Notes under the pieces: generated by a model
Told to the model about the DNA's origin: nothing
What the model saw: only the letters and a program-made list of their open reading frames with translations
Databases searched by the model: none
Position numbers and translations under genes: made by a program
Assembly (NCBI RefSeq): GCF_007786445.1
Contig: NZ_VNJI01000030.1
Location: 22,380 to 86,379 of the forward strand
Direction of reading: 5' to 3'
Source of the DNA: Paenibacillus cremeus
GTDB taxonomy: Bacteria; Bacillota; Bacilli; Paenibacillales; NBRC-103111
Length of the DNA stretch: 64,000 bases
Part shown: piece after piece, positions 26,426-36,185 of the stretch
Layout of the letters: every line of letters starts with the position of its first letter
Position numbering within the stretch: position 1 is the first letter of the stretch

Positions 26426-27325
26426 TTAACTGCCGCTCAAGCTCCAATAATGCTCCTTCATATGACGAATCAGCAGCTGGTCCAAGCTGTTAAGCGGTTC
26501 CTCGTTATACATGAGATACGTTTGACTTTGAAAGAACGGATCGTCCTGCAGCGGAACAGCGGTCAGCTCCCCACGCTCGATTTCCTGCTTCATATAGGAG
26601 GGGGAATAGAAGAATACGCCAGCGTTACGGGCCACAAGCCATTTGATCAGCTGAAGGTTATTGGTTTCGAAGCGCGTAGTAAACTTGATGTTCTGTTTGT
26701 TGAAGGAAGCCTCCAGCTGCTTGCTGTACTGCGTATCGCGCGGATAAGAGATGATGGGCTCGTGGACCGCATCTTCAAGGGACACGGACGCCGCACGAGC
26801 CATGGGATGAGAGGAGGAGACGATCAGCATGGTCGGCTCGCTGTGAAGCAGGTGATACGACAGATGAGGATCGTTGGAGGTATAACGGGTAATGGCGACC
26901 TGGAATTCCTTGTTTTTGATCAGTCGGACCAGCTCATTAGCGGCATAGGTATGCACTTGGACCGAAATGTTCGGGTATCTCGACAGAAAGGAAGCCATAA
27001 TGTCTGGCAAAACGCATGCGGCATACGAGTTATTGCAGCCGATCGACAGCTTCCCTTGAGCGCCTCGCTTGACAAGCTCTACGGCTTCCCGGCCATCATG
27101 GACCGCTGTGAGCGATTTGAGCGCAAAAGGCAGAAACGCCTCCCCTTCCGGTGTCAGCCTGATCTCCCGTCTTCCTCGCAAGAATAAGGACTTCCCCAGC
27201 TCCTTCTCCAATTGATGGATTCGATGCGAGACGGTCGGTTGAGGAATATAGAGCTTCTCAGCCGCCTTCTGAAAGCTGCCCGAACGATAAATGGCTACGA
27301 AGGTTTCCATTTGCTCCAGTGTCAT
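26426..27325 (-). CDS. LysR-family transcriptional regulator
   Basis: A 299-aa LysR-type regulator. The N-terminal winged HTH is MEQTFVAIYRSGSFQKAA-like in position 1-60 (SGSFQKAAEKLYIPQPTVSH). The effector-binding domain (about 90-295) begins GKLSIGCNNSYAACVLPD. It is transcribed divergently from the isochorismatase and peptide-transporter operon. The intergenic region holds dyads of LysR-box type, so it probably controls that operon and itself. The co-inducer is unknown. Confidence 0.92.
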   Translation of the reverse strand: MTLEQMETFVAIYRSGSFQKAAEKLYIPQPTVSHRIHQLEKELGKSLFLRGRREIRLTPEGEAFLPFALKSLTAVHDGREAVELVKRGAQGKLSIGCNNSYAACVLPDIMASFLSRYPNISVQVHTYAANELVRLIKNKEFQVAITRYTSNDPHLSYHLLHSEPTMLIVSSSHPMARAASVSLEDAVHEPIISYPRDTQYSKQLEASFNKQNIKFTTRFETNNLQLIKWLVARNAGVFFYSPSYMKQEIERGELTAVPLQDDPFFQSQTYLMYNEEPLNSLDQLLIRHMKEHYWSLSGS

Positions 27326-27349
27326 GGCGCTCCCTCCATCCAGTTTATA

Positions 27350-27366
27350 TGTTATATATTATAACA
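27350..27366. promoter_or_regulatory. LysR-type operator dyad 1
   Basis: TGTTATATATTATAACA is a perfect 7-3-7 inverted repeat, 24 nt upstream of the lysR start. A second perfect palindrome, ATTCATTTAATGAAT, lies at 27373-27387. The position suits autoregulation. Confidence 0.6.
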
Positions 27367-27438
27367 TTATATATTCATTTAATGAATGAAAACATGAAAA
27401 TTACGTCATTTACATCGAAACAGTCTCGTTTTATAGTT

Positions 27439-27478
27439 ATGACAAGGTTAGTTAGTGTTATATAAATTAACATTAACT
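27439..27478 (+). promoter_or_regulatory. Isochorismatase-operon promoter with LysR-type dyad 2
   Basis: TGTTATATAAATTAACA (27456-27472) repeats the TGTTA-N7-TAACA pattern of dyad 1 and extends to a 29-nt imperfect dyad (27450-27478). It overlaps a promoter candidate ATGACA-16-TATAAA (27439-27444, 27461-27466). Two similar sites in one divergent region fit LysR-type control. Confidence 0.5.
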
Positions 27479-27507
27479 TGACAAAATAGACGATGGAGGG
27501 AAACCGT

Positions 27508-28212
27508 ATGAAAGCAAACTGGCAGGCATTCTTAAGCGAACGCGACAAGGAGCACGACAAGCTGTGGGGCAAAAAAGCACTGGCAGGCTTCGGAGAAAAG
27601 CCGGCGCTGGTCCTGATCGACATTTATTACAGTGTCCTCGGTTTAAAGCGTGAGCCGATCTTCGAATCGATGAAGCTGTGGCCATCCAGCACTGGACTCG
27701 AAGGCTGGGCAGCCGTTGACCGGACGGCCGTATTGCTGGTAGCGGCTCGCGAGAGCGGCATACCGGTCATTCATGTGAAAGGGATGAGCGGCATTGAGCC
27801 GTGGGTGCGCCGCAAGCGCGAGAAAAACCCGGCCATGACGGAGGAGCTCCGGAAGCTGGGGATGGAGATCGTGGAGGAAGTGAAGCCGCTTCCCGGCGAG
27901 CTGGTCATTGAGAAATCGGCTCCCAGCGCTTTCCACGGGACGCCGCTCCTGTTCCAGCTGGTCGCGCTTGGCGTCGATACAGTCATCTGTGCAGGAGAAA
28001 CGACGAGCGGGTGTGTCCGAGCGTCTGTCGTGGATGGAGCGACGTACCGGTTCAAAATGGGTGTCGTCGACGAATGCTGCTTTGACCGGACTGAGGCTTC
28101 CCACCATATGAACTTATACGACATGCATCAGAAATACGCCGACGTGGTGGACCTTGATTATGCCGTGAATTATTTTAATCGAATCGCCGCTAAGAGTGCT
28201 GTGAACCTATAA
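27508..28212 (+). CDS. Isochorismatase-family cysteine hydrolase 1
   Basis: A ~234-aa cysteine hydrolase. ATG 27508 is preferred because GGAGGG sits 7 nt upstream; that site lies inside the frame opened by ATG 27493. The catalytic triad is visible: Asp in VLIDIYYS, Lys in VIEKSAPSAF, Cys in ETTSGCVRA. The TSGCVRA context is shared by N-carbamoylsarcosine amidase and maleamate amidohydrolase, so an amide or ureido substrate is likely. It is followed 33 nt later by a close paralog and then by a peptide-type ABC transporter. Confidence 0.88.
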   Translation: MKANWQAFLSERDKEHDKLWGKKALAGFGEKPALVLIDIYYSVLGLKREPIFESMKLWPSSTGLEGWAAVDRTAVLLVAARESGIPVIHVKGMSGIEPWVRRKREKNPAMTEELRKLGMEIVEEVKPLPGELVIEKSAPSAFHGTPLLFQLVALGVDTVICAGETTSGCVRASVVDGATYRFKMGVVDECCFDRTEASHHMNLYDMHQKYADVVDLDYAVNYFNRIAAKSAVNL

Positions 28213-28245
28213 GCCAAACGGAATCCATTAGAGGAGGAATCGGAC

Positions 28246-28962
28246 ATGTACGGATGGGAAGCTTACTTAAGCGAGCGGGATCAAGAGCACGACAAGCTGT
28301 GGGGAAAGAAGGAGCTGGCGGGCTTTGGGAAGAAGCCTGCACTTCTCCTGATCGACATTTACTACAGCGTATTGGGGCTTACGAGGGAGCCGATCCTCGA
28401 ATCCGTCCGAAAGTGGCCGATGAGCACGGGGCTTGAAGGCTGGCAGGCGGTGGATGAAACGGTAGGACTGCTGGCCGCCGCCCGCGAGAACGGCATTCCG
28501 GTCATTCATGTGAAAGGCCTACATACGGGAGTTGTGCATTGGGGACGCGGAGGCGGCCGCAAAGGGGAAATTCCGCTGACGGAGGAAGAAAAGCGGCTCG
28601 GCACGCAGATTGTCGACGAGGTGAAGCCGCTGCCCGGCGAGCTCGTGATCGAAAAGGCGGCGGCCAGCGCATTTCACGGAACGCCCCTGCTGTTCCAACT
28701 GAACGCATTGGGGATCGATACGGTGATCTGTGCCGGGGAAACGACCAGCGGCTGTGTCCGGGCCACCGTAGTGGACGGTGCGACCTTCCGGTTCAAAATG
28801 GGAGCGGTCTCGGAATGCTGCTTCGATCGAACGGAGGCTTCCCATTACATGAATCTGTATGATATGCACCAAAAGTACGCCGACGTCGTGAACAAGGAGC
28901 AGGCGATCGCCTATTTTCGAAGCCTTGCGGCTGAACGCAAAGCGGTTTCCCAGGCCATCTAA
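28246..28962 (+). CDS. Isochorismatase-family cysteine hydrolase 2
   Basis: A 238-aa paralog of the preceding hydrolase, very similar over its whole length (AYLSERDQEHDKLWGKKELAG versus the matching AFLSERDKEHDKLWGKKALAG). It has the same Asp, Lys and Cys triad (LIDIYY, VIEKAAASAF, ETTSGCVRA). The main difference is the segment after VIHVKG, where it carries HTGVVHWGRGGGRKGE. This substrate-facing loop suggests the pair differ in specificity or form a hetero-oligomer. The start is preceded by GAGGAGG. Confidence 0.88.
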   Translation: MYGWEAYLSERDQEHDKLWGKKELAGFGKKPALLLIDIYYSVLGLTREPILESVRKWPMSTGLEGWQAVDETVGLLAAARENGIPVIHVKGLHTGVVHWGRGGGRKGEIPLTEEEKRLGTQIVDEVKPLPGELVIEKAAASAFHGTPLLFQLNALGIDTVICAGETTSGCVRATVVDGATFRFKMGAVSECCFDRTEASHYMNLYDMHQKYADVVNKEQAIAYFRSLAAERKAVSQAI

Positions 28963-28991
28963 AATCTAAACCGATACGAGGAGGAGTCCGA

Positions 28992-30587
28992 ATGGAAAAT
29001 ACAAAAGGACGAACTAAACGCAGCTTATCGGTCATTGGACTCTTGCTCACCGGGGCGCTGCTCCTGGGCGGCTGCGGCGGAGAAAACGCACCGCCAACTG
29101 CGGCAGAAACCGGAGCAAGCGGAGCCGGAGCCGCTGTGGAGCAGAAGGCGCTCAAGGTCCGGTTTTACGACGATCCGGCGGGCTTTGATCCGGCCTCCAT
29201 TTTCCGTATCGAAAACGAAAATATCGCCTTCAACATCTATAGTGGTCTGACCACCTACGATTCGCAAACCGGTAAAGTGGTCCCGGATCTTGCGGAAAAA
29301 TGGGAGAGCCCCGACAACAAGGTATGGACGTTCCATTTGCGAAAAGGCGTGCAGTGGCAAGGCGGGTATGGAGAGCTCAAGGCCAAGGACGTTCTCTACA
29401 GCTACAAACGCATCCTGGATCCGAAAACGGCATCGCCCTACCAAGCCGAATTTAACAATGTAGCGACCATCGAGTCGCCGGATGATTATACCGTCGTCAT
29501 TACGCTCAAAAAGCCCGATGGCAACTTCCTTCATCAAGTGGCTAATTACCATCAGGGCCAAATCGTGAAGCAGGAGGCTGTGGAGAAATACGGGGACCAG
29601 TTCAAATGGCATCCCGTCGGTACGGGGCCCTATGCGCTGGAGAGCATTGACCCCAATTCCCGCATTGTGCTGACGCGGCATGAAGCCTATTTTGGCGGTG
29701 CAGCCCCGATTCCAAAGCTCGATTTCAGCATCATCAAGGATGACCAGACCGCTACCATCGCGCTGCAAAATGGGGAAGTGGACCTGGCCATGCGGATCAG
29801 CAGGCAGGAATCGCTCGATCAGCTGGAGTCCGCCGGCTTCAAAATGAACCATGTGGACAATTATGCCGCGTCCCTGAAGGTATTCAATCTGTCCAACCGT
29901 TATTTAAAGGACATTCGGGTACGGCAAGCGTACGCCTACGCCGTGGACTACAATGCCATCGCCAAATCGATTTCGCCGAAGCTTCAAGCGCCCGCTAACA
30001 GCTTGTTAATGGATTGGATGGACGGGTACACGGAGGACACGGTCCATTACAAGTACGATCCGGAGAAGGCCAAGTCGCTGCTGAAGGATGCGGGATACGA
30101 TAAGGGAATCATGATTAAGCAGTTAACCACCTCTGCTACTGGAGTCACCGACCCGATGCAGCTGGAGAAGGAGTACCTGGCGAAGGTAGGCATTAACCTA
30201 GAGTTTGAGCTTGTGGATACTCCTACCTTCAATAAACGGCGGAATGACGGTGATTTTGATACCACCTCAAGGCTGCTGCCTGCGGTTAATCCCGATACGC
30301 TGCTCTTCAGCTTCTTCCACCCGGATAATCTGGCTCCCAAGGGCTTGAACGGCGCCCGTTACGACAATAAGGATCTGACCACGAAGCTGGAATCGGCGCG
30401 CGCCGAGGTCGATAAAGGCAAACGGACGGAGCTGTACAAAGAGGTGCAGCAGATTGCGATGAAGGACGTTCCGTACCTTCCGCAGTACACAAGCAATGTT
30501 TACTGGCCGGGAAAGAAGGAGATCGGCGGCGTCGTCATCAACAAGCTGGCTCAGGTCAATTTTCATGACGTGTCTTGGACCAAGTAA
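28992..30587 (+). CDS. Peptide-type ABC transporter binding lipoprotein
   Basis: A 531-aa family 5 solute-binding protein (DppA/OppA type) with a lipobox LGGC. Family motifs are FNIYSGLTTYD, LAEKWESPDNKVWTFHLRKG, VGTGPYALE and VRQAYAYAVDY. Members bind peptides, nickel or other small amides. With the two amidohydrolase-like enzymes upstream, uptake of an amide or ureido compound followed by hydrolysis is a plausible pathway. The start is preceded by GAGGAGG. Confidence 0.93.
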   Translation: MENTKGRTKRSLSVIGLLLTGALLLGGCGGENAPPTAAETGASGAGAAVEQKALKVRFYDDPAGFDPASIFRIENENIAFNIYSGLTTYDSQTGKVVPDLAEKWESPDNKVWTFHLRKGVQWQGGYGELKAKDVLYSYKRILDPKTASPYQAEFNNVATIESPDDYTVVITLKKPDGNFLHQVANYHQGQIVKQEAVEKYGDQFKWHPVGTGPYALESIDPNSRIVLTRHEAYFGGAAPIPKLDFSIIKDDQTATIALQNGEVDLAMRISRQESLDQLESAGFKMNHVDNYAASLKVFNLSNRYLKDIRVRQAYAYAVDYNAIAKSISPKLQAPANSLLMDWMDGYTEDTVHYKYDPEKAKSLLKDAGYDKGIMIKQLTTSATGVTDPMQLEKEYLAKVGINLEFELVDTPTFNKRRNDGDFDTTSRLLPAVNPDTLLFSFFHPDNLAPKGLNGARYDNKDLTTKLESARAEVDKGKRTELYKEVQQIAMKDVPYLPQYTSNVYWPGKKEIGGVVINKLAQVNFHDVSWTK

Positions 30588-30619
30588 GGCTTTGCGATTC
30601 TGCTAGGAGGTGACTGTCC

Positions 30620-31567
30620 GTGGTGCTCTATTCCGTCAAAAAGCTTGCCCAAATGGCGCTTACCCTCCTCGGGGTGGTCACGCTCGTCTTTTTCGCCCTC
30701 CGGCTGATCCCCGGCGACGCCGCTTCGGCGCTCGCCGGAGATCACCTCTCGGCGGCTGCCATGGCCGACCTGCGCGAGAAGCTCGGACTGAACCGCCCGT
30801 TGTGGCAGCAGTATTTGCAGTATTTGGGGCATCTGGTTCAGCTCGATTTTGGCAATACCATCACCACTTCGCTGTCGATTAAAGGGCTGCTCGCAAAAGC
30901 ACTGCCGATCACGGTTCTGATTGCAGTATGCACCGTTGTCTTCAGCGTGCTGGTGGCGATTCCCTTGGGGACGCTGGCGGCATATATGGCGAACCGGGGC
31001 AAAAAAATGCTGGATAATGCGCTCATGTCGCTGGCCATGGTCGTCGATTTGATGCCGTCCTTTTGGATGGCGCTGCTGCTCATGCTGCTGCTGTCCTTGA
31101 GCCTTCACCTTCTGCCGGCGACCGGCCCGATCTCGTTCGATCGCCCGGAGTTCATGCTCCGCCGGATGGCGCTGCCGATCGCCGTACTGTCCATCAGCCA
31201 GATTGCGAGTCTGGCCCGGATTACACGGACCAGCGTACTCGAGGTGCTGAACGAGGACTACGTTAAGACGGCGCGGGCGCTCGGCACGCCGAATCTGGCG
31301 GTCGTCTTCCGTCACGCGCTGCGGAATGCGGCGCTGCCCATTGTCACCGTCGTCGGACTGAGCTTTGGGCATTTGCTCAACGGGACCGTCATTACCGAGT
31401 TCATTTTCTCGATTCCGGGCGTGGGAACGCTGCTGGTGAACGGGATCAACAGCCGCGATTACCCGCTCGTGCAGAACGTGATTCTGGTGTACGCCGCCTT
31501 GTTCATCCTGGTGAATGTAGTGACGGACCTGGTGTACAAAAAGCTCGATCCCCGCGTTCAATTCTAG
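30620..31567 (+). CDS. Peptide-type ABC permease (DppB-type)
   Basis: A 315-aa six-helix permease starting with GTG behind AGGAGGTGACT. The N-terminal region reads LRLIPGDAASALAG, the standard DppB segment. The EAA loop is VKTARALGTPNLAVVFRHALRNA. It is the second membrane gene of the operon that begins at 27508. Confidence 0.93.
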   Translation: MVLYSVKKLAQMALTLLGVVTLVFFALRLIPGDAASALAGDHLSAAAMADLREKLGLNRPLWQQYLQYLGHLVQLDFGNTITTSLSIKGLLAKALPITVLIAVCTVVFSVLVAIPLGTLAAYMANRGKKMLDNALMSLAMVVDLMPSFWMALLLMLLLSLSLHLLPATGPISFDRPEFMLRRMALPIAVLSISQIASLARITRTSVLEVLNEDYVKTARALGTPNLAVVFRHALRNAALPIVTVVGLSFGHLLNGTVITEFIFSIPGVGTLLVNGINSRDYPLVQNVILVYAALFILVNVVTDLVYKKLDPRVQF

Positions 31568-31615
31568 CCACAAGTGGCACGAGTCGATGATCGGGGAAAA
31601 ATAGGAGGGAAAACC

Positions 31616-32506
31616 ATGGAAACGGGAACACCTACTGTTGTGACTCAGCGGCCCCTATTCGAACCGGCTCGCTTGCGCCTTCCCTATTTGCATGCGCTGC
31701 TCCGCAACAAACAAGCCCGATGGGCGCTGCTGCTGCTCATTCCTTTGATCCTGCTGGCATGGCTTGCGCCGCTTTTACCTTTGTCTCCGCCCCTGGAGTC
31801 CAATGTCCGCGCCAGTCTGAATGCACCGTCGCTGCAGCATCCGTTCGGCACGGATAAGCTTGGACGCGACGTGCTGAGCCGAACCTTGTCCGGGATCCGC
31901 GTGTCCCTGTTGGTCGGGATCACCGTATCGGTTCTGGCGATGGCGGGCGGGATGCTGATCGGAACGTTGTCCGGCTTTTTCGGCCGGCGGGTGGACCGGT
32001 CCATTATGGCTGCCGTAGACGTGTTCTTATCGTTCCCGTCGCTATTACTGGCCATAGGGCTGGTAGCGACGCTCGGAGCCGGCACGTTGCCCGTCATCAT
32101 GGCCATCACCATAGCCGACCTGCCAAGGATGATTCGGCTGCAGCGCTCGATCGTGCTGAGCTTAAAATCGCGGGCCTTCATCGATGCGGCGCGGATCGTC
32201 TCCGCTCCCAAGAGCTGGCTGATGTGGAAGCACATCATGCCCAATACGCTGGCACCCATGCTGGTGGCCGGAAGCATCACGGCAGCCAATGCGATCCTGA
32301 CCGAGGCGGCGCTGAGCTTTCTCGGCCTTGGCATTACCCCGCCTGCCCCTTCCCTCGGCAATATTATCCATGATGGACAAATGTACCTTCAGCAGGCATG
32401 GTGGATTTCCGTGCTGCCCGGCTTGGTCATTCTGCTCATTACCATTTCGCTTCATTTTTTCAGCGACGGCATACGCATCGTGTTGGACCCGAAATCCCGC
32501 CAATAG
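31616..32506 (+). CDS. Peptide-type ABC permease (DppC-type)
   Basis: A ~296-aa six-helix permease. ATG 31616 follows AGGAGGG; an in-frame GTG at 31574 would add 14 residues without a ribosome site. It has the DppC landmarks HPFGTDKLGRDVLSR and the EAA loop FIDAARIVSAPKSWLMWKHIMPN. It pairs with the DppB-type subunit upstream. Confidence 0.92.
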   Translation: METGTPTVVTQRPLFEPARLRLPYLHALLRNKQARWALLLLIPLILLAWLAPLLPLSPPLESNVRASLNAPSLQHPFGTDKLGRDVLSRTLSGIRVSLLVGITVSVLAMAGGMLIGTLSGFFGRRVDRSIMAAVDVFLSFPSLLLAIGLVATLGAGTLPVIMAITIADLPRMIRLQRSIVLSLKSRAFIDAARIVSAPKSWLMWKHIMPNTLAPMLVAGSITAANAILTEAALSFLGLGITPPAPSLGNIIHDGQMYLQQAWWISVLPGLVILLITISLHFFSDGIRIVLDPKSRQ

Positions 32507-32524
32507 AGAGTGGAGGCAGCCGAT

Positions 32525-34630
32525 ATGGAAAATGCGATTCTAAAGCACCAAACGACGGTTCTGCACGAGCTTACGGATTCTGTTACGTCACCAGCGTTAG
32601 AGGCGGTTTTAGAGGTTGACGGTCTGCATACGCATTTCGAGACGGAGGGCGGCATCGTCAGGGCGGTGAATGGCGTTTCGTTCACGCTGGCCCCGGGCGA
32701 ACGAATGGCGATCGTAGGCGAGAGCGGCTCGGGTAAGAGCGCGATGGCGATGTCCTTGATTCGTCTCGTCTCCTATCCGGGGAAAATCGTGTCCGGCAGC
32801 ATCCGCTTTGCAGGCCAAGACCTGCTGAAGGCTGGGGAGCGGGAGATGAACCGGCTGCGCGGCGGAGACATCGGAACCGTGTTTCAGGATCCGATGACCT
32901 CGCTCGATCCGGTGATGCGAATCGAGGATCAGATGGTCGTGCCGATTCGCCGGCACCTGGGCTTAAGCTCCAAGCAGGCTTCCGCCCGGGCGGCCGAGCT
33001 CCTGGCCCAGGTTGGCATCCCCGACCCTCAGGCAAGGCTTCGCCAATACCCGTTCGAGCTGAGCGGAGGGATGCGCCAGCGGGTGCTCATTGCGATGGCG
33101 ATCGCGTGCCACCCGAAGCTGATTATTGCCGACGAGCCGACTACGGCGCTGGATGTGACCATCCAGGCTCAAATCGTGGAGCTGCTCAAGCAGCTGACGG
33201 CTTCCACGGGCAGCGCCATGCTGTTTATTACCCACGATATGGGCCTGGTGGCCAGGTTTGCCCACCGCGTAGCGGTCATGTATGCAGGGAAGATCGTGGA
33301 GATGGGACCGGTAATGGAGGTCTTCCAGAGCCCCCAGCATCCGTACACGCAAAGCCTGCTCCGGACCATTCCAAGCATGACCGGGCCCAAGCCGTCCAGA
33401 CTGCTGCAGATCGAAGGACTGCCGCCGGATATGCGGCTCCCGGTCAGCGGGTGCGCCTTCAAGGAGCGATGTACCGCAGCGCAAGGGCGCTGCTCGGTGG
33501 AGGCGCCTGAATTAAGAGGGAGCACGGAGGGGGCCGGTCACCTCGCTGCGTGTTGGGTGGAAGGGGGACTGACTAGCTCGGGACCACTGGGACCTCAGGG
33601 GAACGAGTGGCTGTCTTCAAGCCTGCATGCAGGTTCCGTTAGCGATGCGACGGCAACGGGTGACGATGTGCTGTCCGTGCTCGGGCTGCGAAAGCAATTT
33701 CTGCGTAAGCCGGGTGTGCCCTGGAAGCAGGCGGTGAAGGTTCAGGCTGTGAGCGGCATCGACCTTCGGCTGCGCCGCGGAGAAACCATCGGGCTGGTGG
33801 GCGAAAGCGGCTGCGGCAAGAGTACCACGGCCAGGCTGCTGCTTCACTTGGAGGAGCCGACGGACGGGGTGATTGCCGTAAACGGCGAGCCGCTGACGGA
33901 GCTGAAGGGAGAGAGCTGGCTCTCGTACCGCAAGCGGGTGCAGATGGTGTTCCAGGACCCGTATGCTTCCTTCAATCCCAAGATGACGGTCTCCGAGATC
34001 ATCTGCGAGCCCCTTGATGTGATGAAAATCGGAACCCGACCGGAGCGCAGACGTAAAGCTTACGATTTAATTCAAAAGGTAGGGCTCGATCCGGCCTATC
34101 TCGAGCGGTTTCCGAGTCAGCTGAGCGGCGGACAGCGGCAGCGGGTAGGCATTGCCAGGGCGCTGGCCCTCTCGCCTGACGTCATCGTGGCCGATGAGCC
34201 GACCAGCGCCTTGGATGTATCTGTCCGCGCCCAAGTGATCAACCTGCTCAGCGACTTAAAGAAGGAGCTGGGAATCAGCTTCGTCTTCATCTCCCACGAC
34301 CTGTCCACTGTTCGCTACATCTCCGACACGATTGCGGTGATGTATTTAGGTGAGATCGTGGAGCTGGGCCCGGCTGAGGAGGTGTTTCAGTCCCCGATGC
34401 ATCCTTACACAAGAGCGCTGCTCGCGGCGGTGCCCATCCCGGATCCGGTCAAAGAACGAAGCCGCGCGGTCGAGCTGTTATCCGGGGATCTGCCTAGCCC
34501 CGCGAATCCGCCGGCCGGCTGTGCTTTTAGCAGCCGTTGTCCTCTGGTATCGACCCGCTGCCGGGAGGAGAAGCCCGTGCTAATGCAGTTTGGGCAACGA
34601 AAGGCGGCTTGTCATGTTGCTCAGTCGTAA
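32525..34630 (+). CDS. Fused double ATPase of peptide ABC transporter (DppD-DppF)
   Basis: A ~701-aa protein carrying both ATPase domains that are usually separate DppD and DppF subunits. The first half has Walker A GESGSGKS, signature ELSGGMRQR, Walker [13 protein letters not shown] and the C-terminal GCAFKERC cluster. After a ~60-residue linker the second half has [29 protein letters not shown] and [11 protein letters not shown] 32525 follows GGAGG. Both catalytic sites look intact. It powers the importer upstream; the MFS gene overlaps its 3' end. Confidence 0.93.
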   Translation: MENAILKHQTTVLHELTDSVTSPALEAVLEVDGLHTHFETEGGIVRAVNGVSFTLAPGERMAIVGESGSGKSAMAMSLIRLVSYPGKIVSGSIRFAGQDLLKAGEREMNRLRGGDIGTVFQDPMTSLDPVMRIEDQMVVPIRRHLGLSSKQASARAAELLAQVGIPDPQARLRQYPFELSGGMRQRVLIAMAIACHPKLIIADEPTTALDVTIQAQIVELLKQLTASTGSAMLFITHDMGLVARFAHRVAVMYAGKIVEMGPVMEVFQSPQHPYTQSLLRTIPSMTGPKPSRLLQIEGLPPDMRLPVSGCAFKERCTAAQGRCSVEAPELRGSTEGAGHLAACWVEGGLTSSGPLGPQGNEWLSSSLHAGSVSDATATGDDVLSVLGLRKQFLRKPGVPWKQAVKVQAVSGIDLRLRRGETIGLVGESGCGKSTTARLLLHLEEPTDGVIAVNGEPLTELKGESWLSYRKRVQMVFQDPYASFNPKMTVSEIICEPLDVMKIGTRPERRRKAYDLIQKVGLDPAYLERFPSQLSGGQRQRVGIARALALSPDVIVADEPTSALDVSVRAQVINLLSDLKKELGISFVFISHDLSTVRYISDTIAVMYLGEIVELGPAEEVFQSPMHPYTRALLAAVPIPDPVKERSRAVELLSGDLPSPANPPAGCAFSSRCPLVSTRCREEKPVLMQFGQRKAACHVAQS

Positions 34631-35978
34631 GGGGGAATCAGAAGAAGCTGCTTCTGCCGTGGGAAGTGATTTGACGCCGCAGGAAAGGCTGTATGCCAAG
34701 GTGGGAATTTGGGCGGGACTTGTATTTTTTACCGTGACGTCCGTTGCGCAGCCCTTCTTCTCTCTGTATGCGGAATCGCTAGGTGCTTCCACGGCCGAGA
34801 TCGGCTTGCTCGTCATGCTTCGTTCACTGCTGCCGCTCTTCATTGCCATGCCGGTCGGACAGCTGATCGATTCGCTCGGCGCCATGACGATGTCCCGCGT
34901 AGGCTTTCTCAGTCTGGTGCTATCCCTGCTGCTCATGGCGACCGGCACCTCGCCGCTCTGGCTCGGGCTGTCCCAGGTACTCATGGGCGCTTCCATCATT
35001 ATCTCTTCATCTTCTCTGCAGGTGCTCGTATCCGGCGGCGGGGCTGCTTCCCGCAACCGGAGCATTAACAATTATTCCATGGCGATGTCCGCCGGGGGGA
35101 TGCTGGGACCGCTGCTGGGAGGCGCTGTCGTATCGATGGCGGGCAGCGGCTCGGAAGCATACCGGATGGCGTTCTGGGTCTCGCTGGCCTGTTCGATCGC
35201 CGCTGCGCTTTCATTGATTGCAGCTTCAATGCTTAGAAGCGCCAGTGCGAAAGCTGCTTCGAATCCGGTTCGCGGCGAACATGCAGCTGCAGCCCCTTCT
35301 TCGGGATCTAGCGTCCGGGAAGCGTTCCAGCTCAGCCGGATGATCGACAGCTACGCAAGCGGCTTCCGCCTGTCCCGACTTCGAGGCGTTCAATTCGGCT
35401 TGGCCGGAACCTTCCTCATCATGTTCATTCAGGCGTTATCCATGAGCTTTATTCCGCTGTTTCTTAATGCGGCCGGGTACCCCGCCTGGCAAATTTCCCT
35501 GGTCGTTTCCTTGAATGGCTTGGCAGGGCTGCTGTCCCGGTTCTGTTTGGATGCGTTGATCCGGCGCGCCGGCCTGGAAAGGCTGCTTTTGGCCGCCGGA
35601 GGGCTCGCAGCCATCTGCTTGATCGTGATCCCTCCAGCATCCTGGCACGGGCTAACCTTCGCCCTACTGACCGTCGTGCTGGGAGGTGCCGTCGGCCTTA
35701 ACCTGCCGGTCAGCATCATGATCATGGTGAACGATACCGGGGATGGGGACCGTGGAAAGGTGATGGGGCTCAGGCTGCTGGTAAATCGCTTATCCCAGCT
35801 GATGAGTCCTGCGATGTTCGGCCTTCTGGGCCAGACGATGGGGCTATCCGCAGCCTTTTATACCGGCGGGGCCGTTCTGCTCGCAGCCGTGGCTGGGTTT
35901 ACGGTCGCAAGCGGGTACAGGCCCCGGCGGCGGAGTGCAGAATATACGAGGAGGCTGAAGCAGGATAGATCGGTTTGA
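34614..35978 (+). CDS. Major facilitator superfamily transporter
   Basis: A ~454-aa twelve-helix MFS protein with an extended loop rich in Ala and Ser in the middle (AAAAPSSGSS). The motif PVGQLIDSLGAMTMSRVGF after helix 2 is the MFS signature loop. ATG 34614 overlaps the 3' end of the ATPase gene by 17 nt. The role may be export of a product of the hydrolases or of a toxic analogue; the sequence does not decide. Confidence 0.88.
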   Translation: MLLSRKGESEEAASAVGSDLTPQERLYAKVGIWAGLVFFTVTSVAQPFFSLYAESLGASTAEIGLLVMLRSLLPLFIAMPVGQLIDSLGAMTMSRVGFLSLVLSLLLMATGTSPLWLGLSQVLMGASIIISSSSLQVLVSGGGAASRNRSINNYSMAMSAGGMLGPLLGGAVVSMAGSGSEAYRMAFWVSLACSIAAALSLIAASMLRSASAKAASNPVRGEHAAAAPSSGSSVREAFQLSRMIDSYASGFRLSRLRGVQFGLAGTFLIMFIQALSMSFIPLFLNAAGYPAWQISLVVSLNGLAGLLSRFCLDALIRRAGLERLLLAAGGLAAICLIVIPPASWHGLTFALLTVVLGGAVGLNLPVSIMIMVNDTGDGDRGKVMGLRLLVNRLSQLMSPAMFGLLGQTMGLSAAFYTGGAVLLAAVAGFTVASGYRPRRRSAEYTRRLKQDRSV

Positions 35979-36000
35979 AGACCATTGCTGGAAGGATGTT

Positions 36001-36180
36001 GTGAATCAAGAGCTGCCGGACATTTACAAGGCTTACCGGAGGGATACGTGGATCGGCCGAAGGCCGGCGCTGCTGGTAATCGATCTCTGCAATTTGGTCC
36101 ATCAAGGCGGCGCAAGCCGCCCATTTTGGGCGTAGGACAGCCTGAAACAGATCGTCAAACGGTGTGAATATAAGGTTTAG
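36001..36180 (+). pseudogene. Decayed isochorismatase-family gene remnant
   Basis: A GTG with GGAAGGAT upstream opens a frame reading DIYKAYRRDTWIGRRPALLVIDLCN, the N-terminal strand and catalytic Asp region of the same hydrolase family found at 27508 and 28246. A TAG stops it after 44 codons. The same frame then resumes with DSLKQIVKRCEYK, matching the helix that follows in intact relatives, and stops again at 36180. No Lys or Cys motif follows. This is a truncated gene with an internal stop at the end of the operon. Confidence 0.6.
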
Positions 36181-36185
36181 AAGCG

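Noticed and set aside
29025..29852. 275-aa open frame opposite the peptide-binding protein
   Set aside because: Shadow of the sense gene; no signal, motif or ribosome site.
30563..31573. 336-aa open frame opposite the DppB-type permease
   Set aside because: Fully antisense to a well-supported permease; extreme His/Gln/Arg content and no family resemblance.
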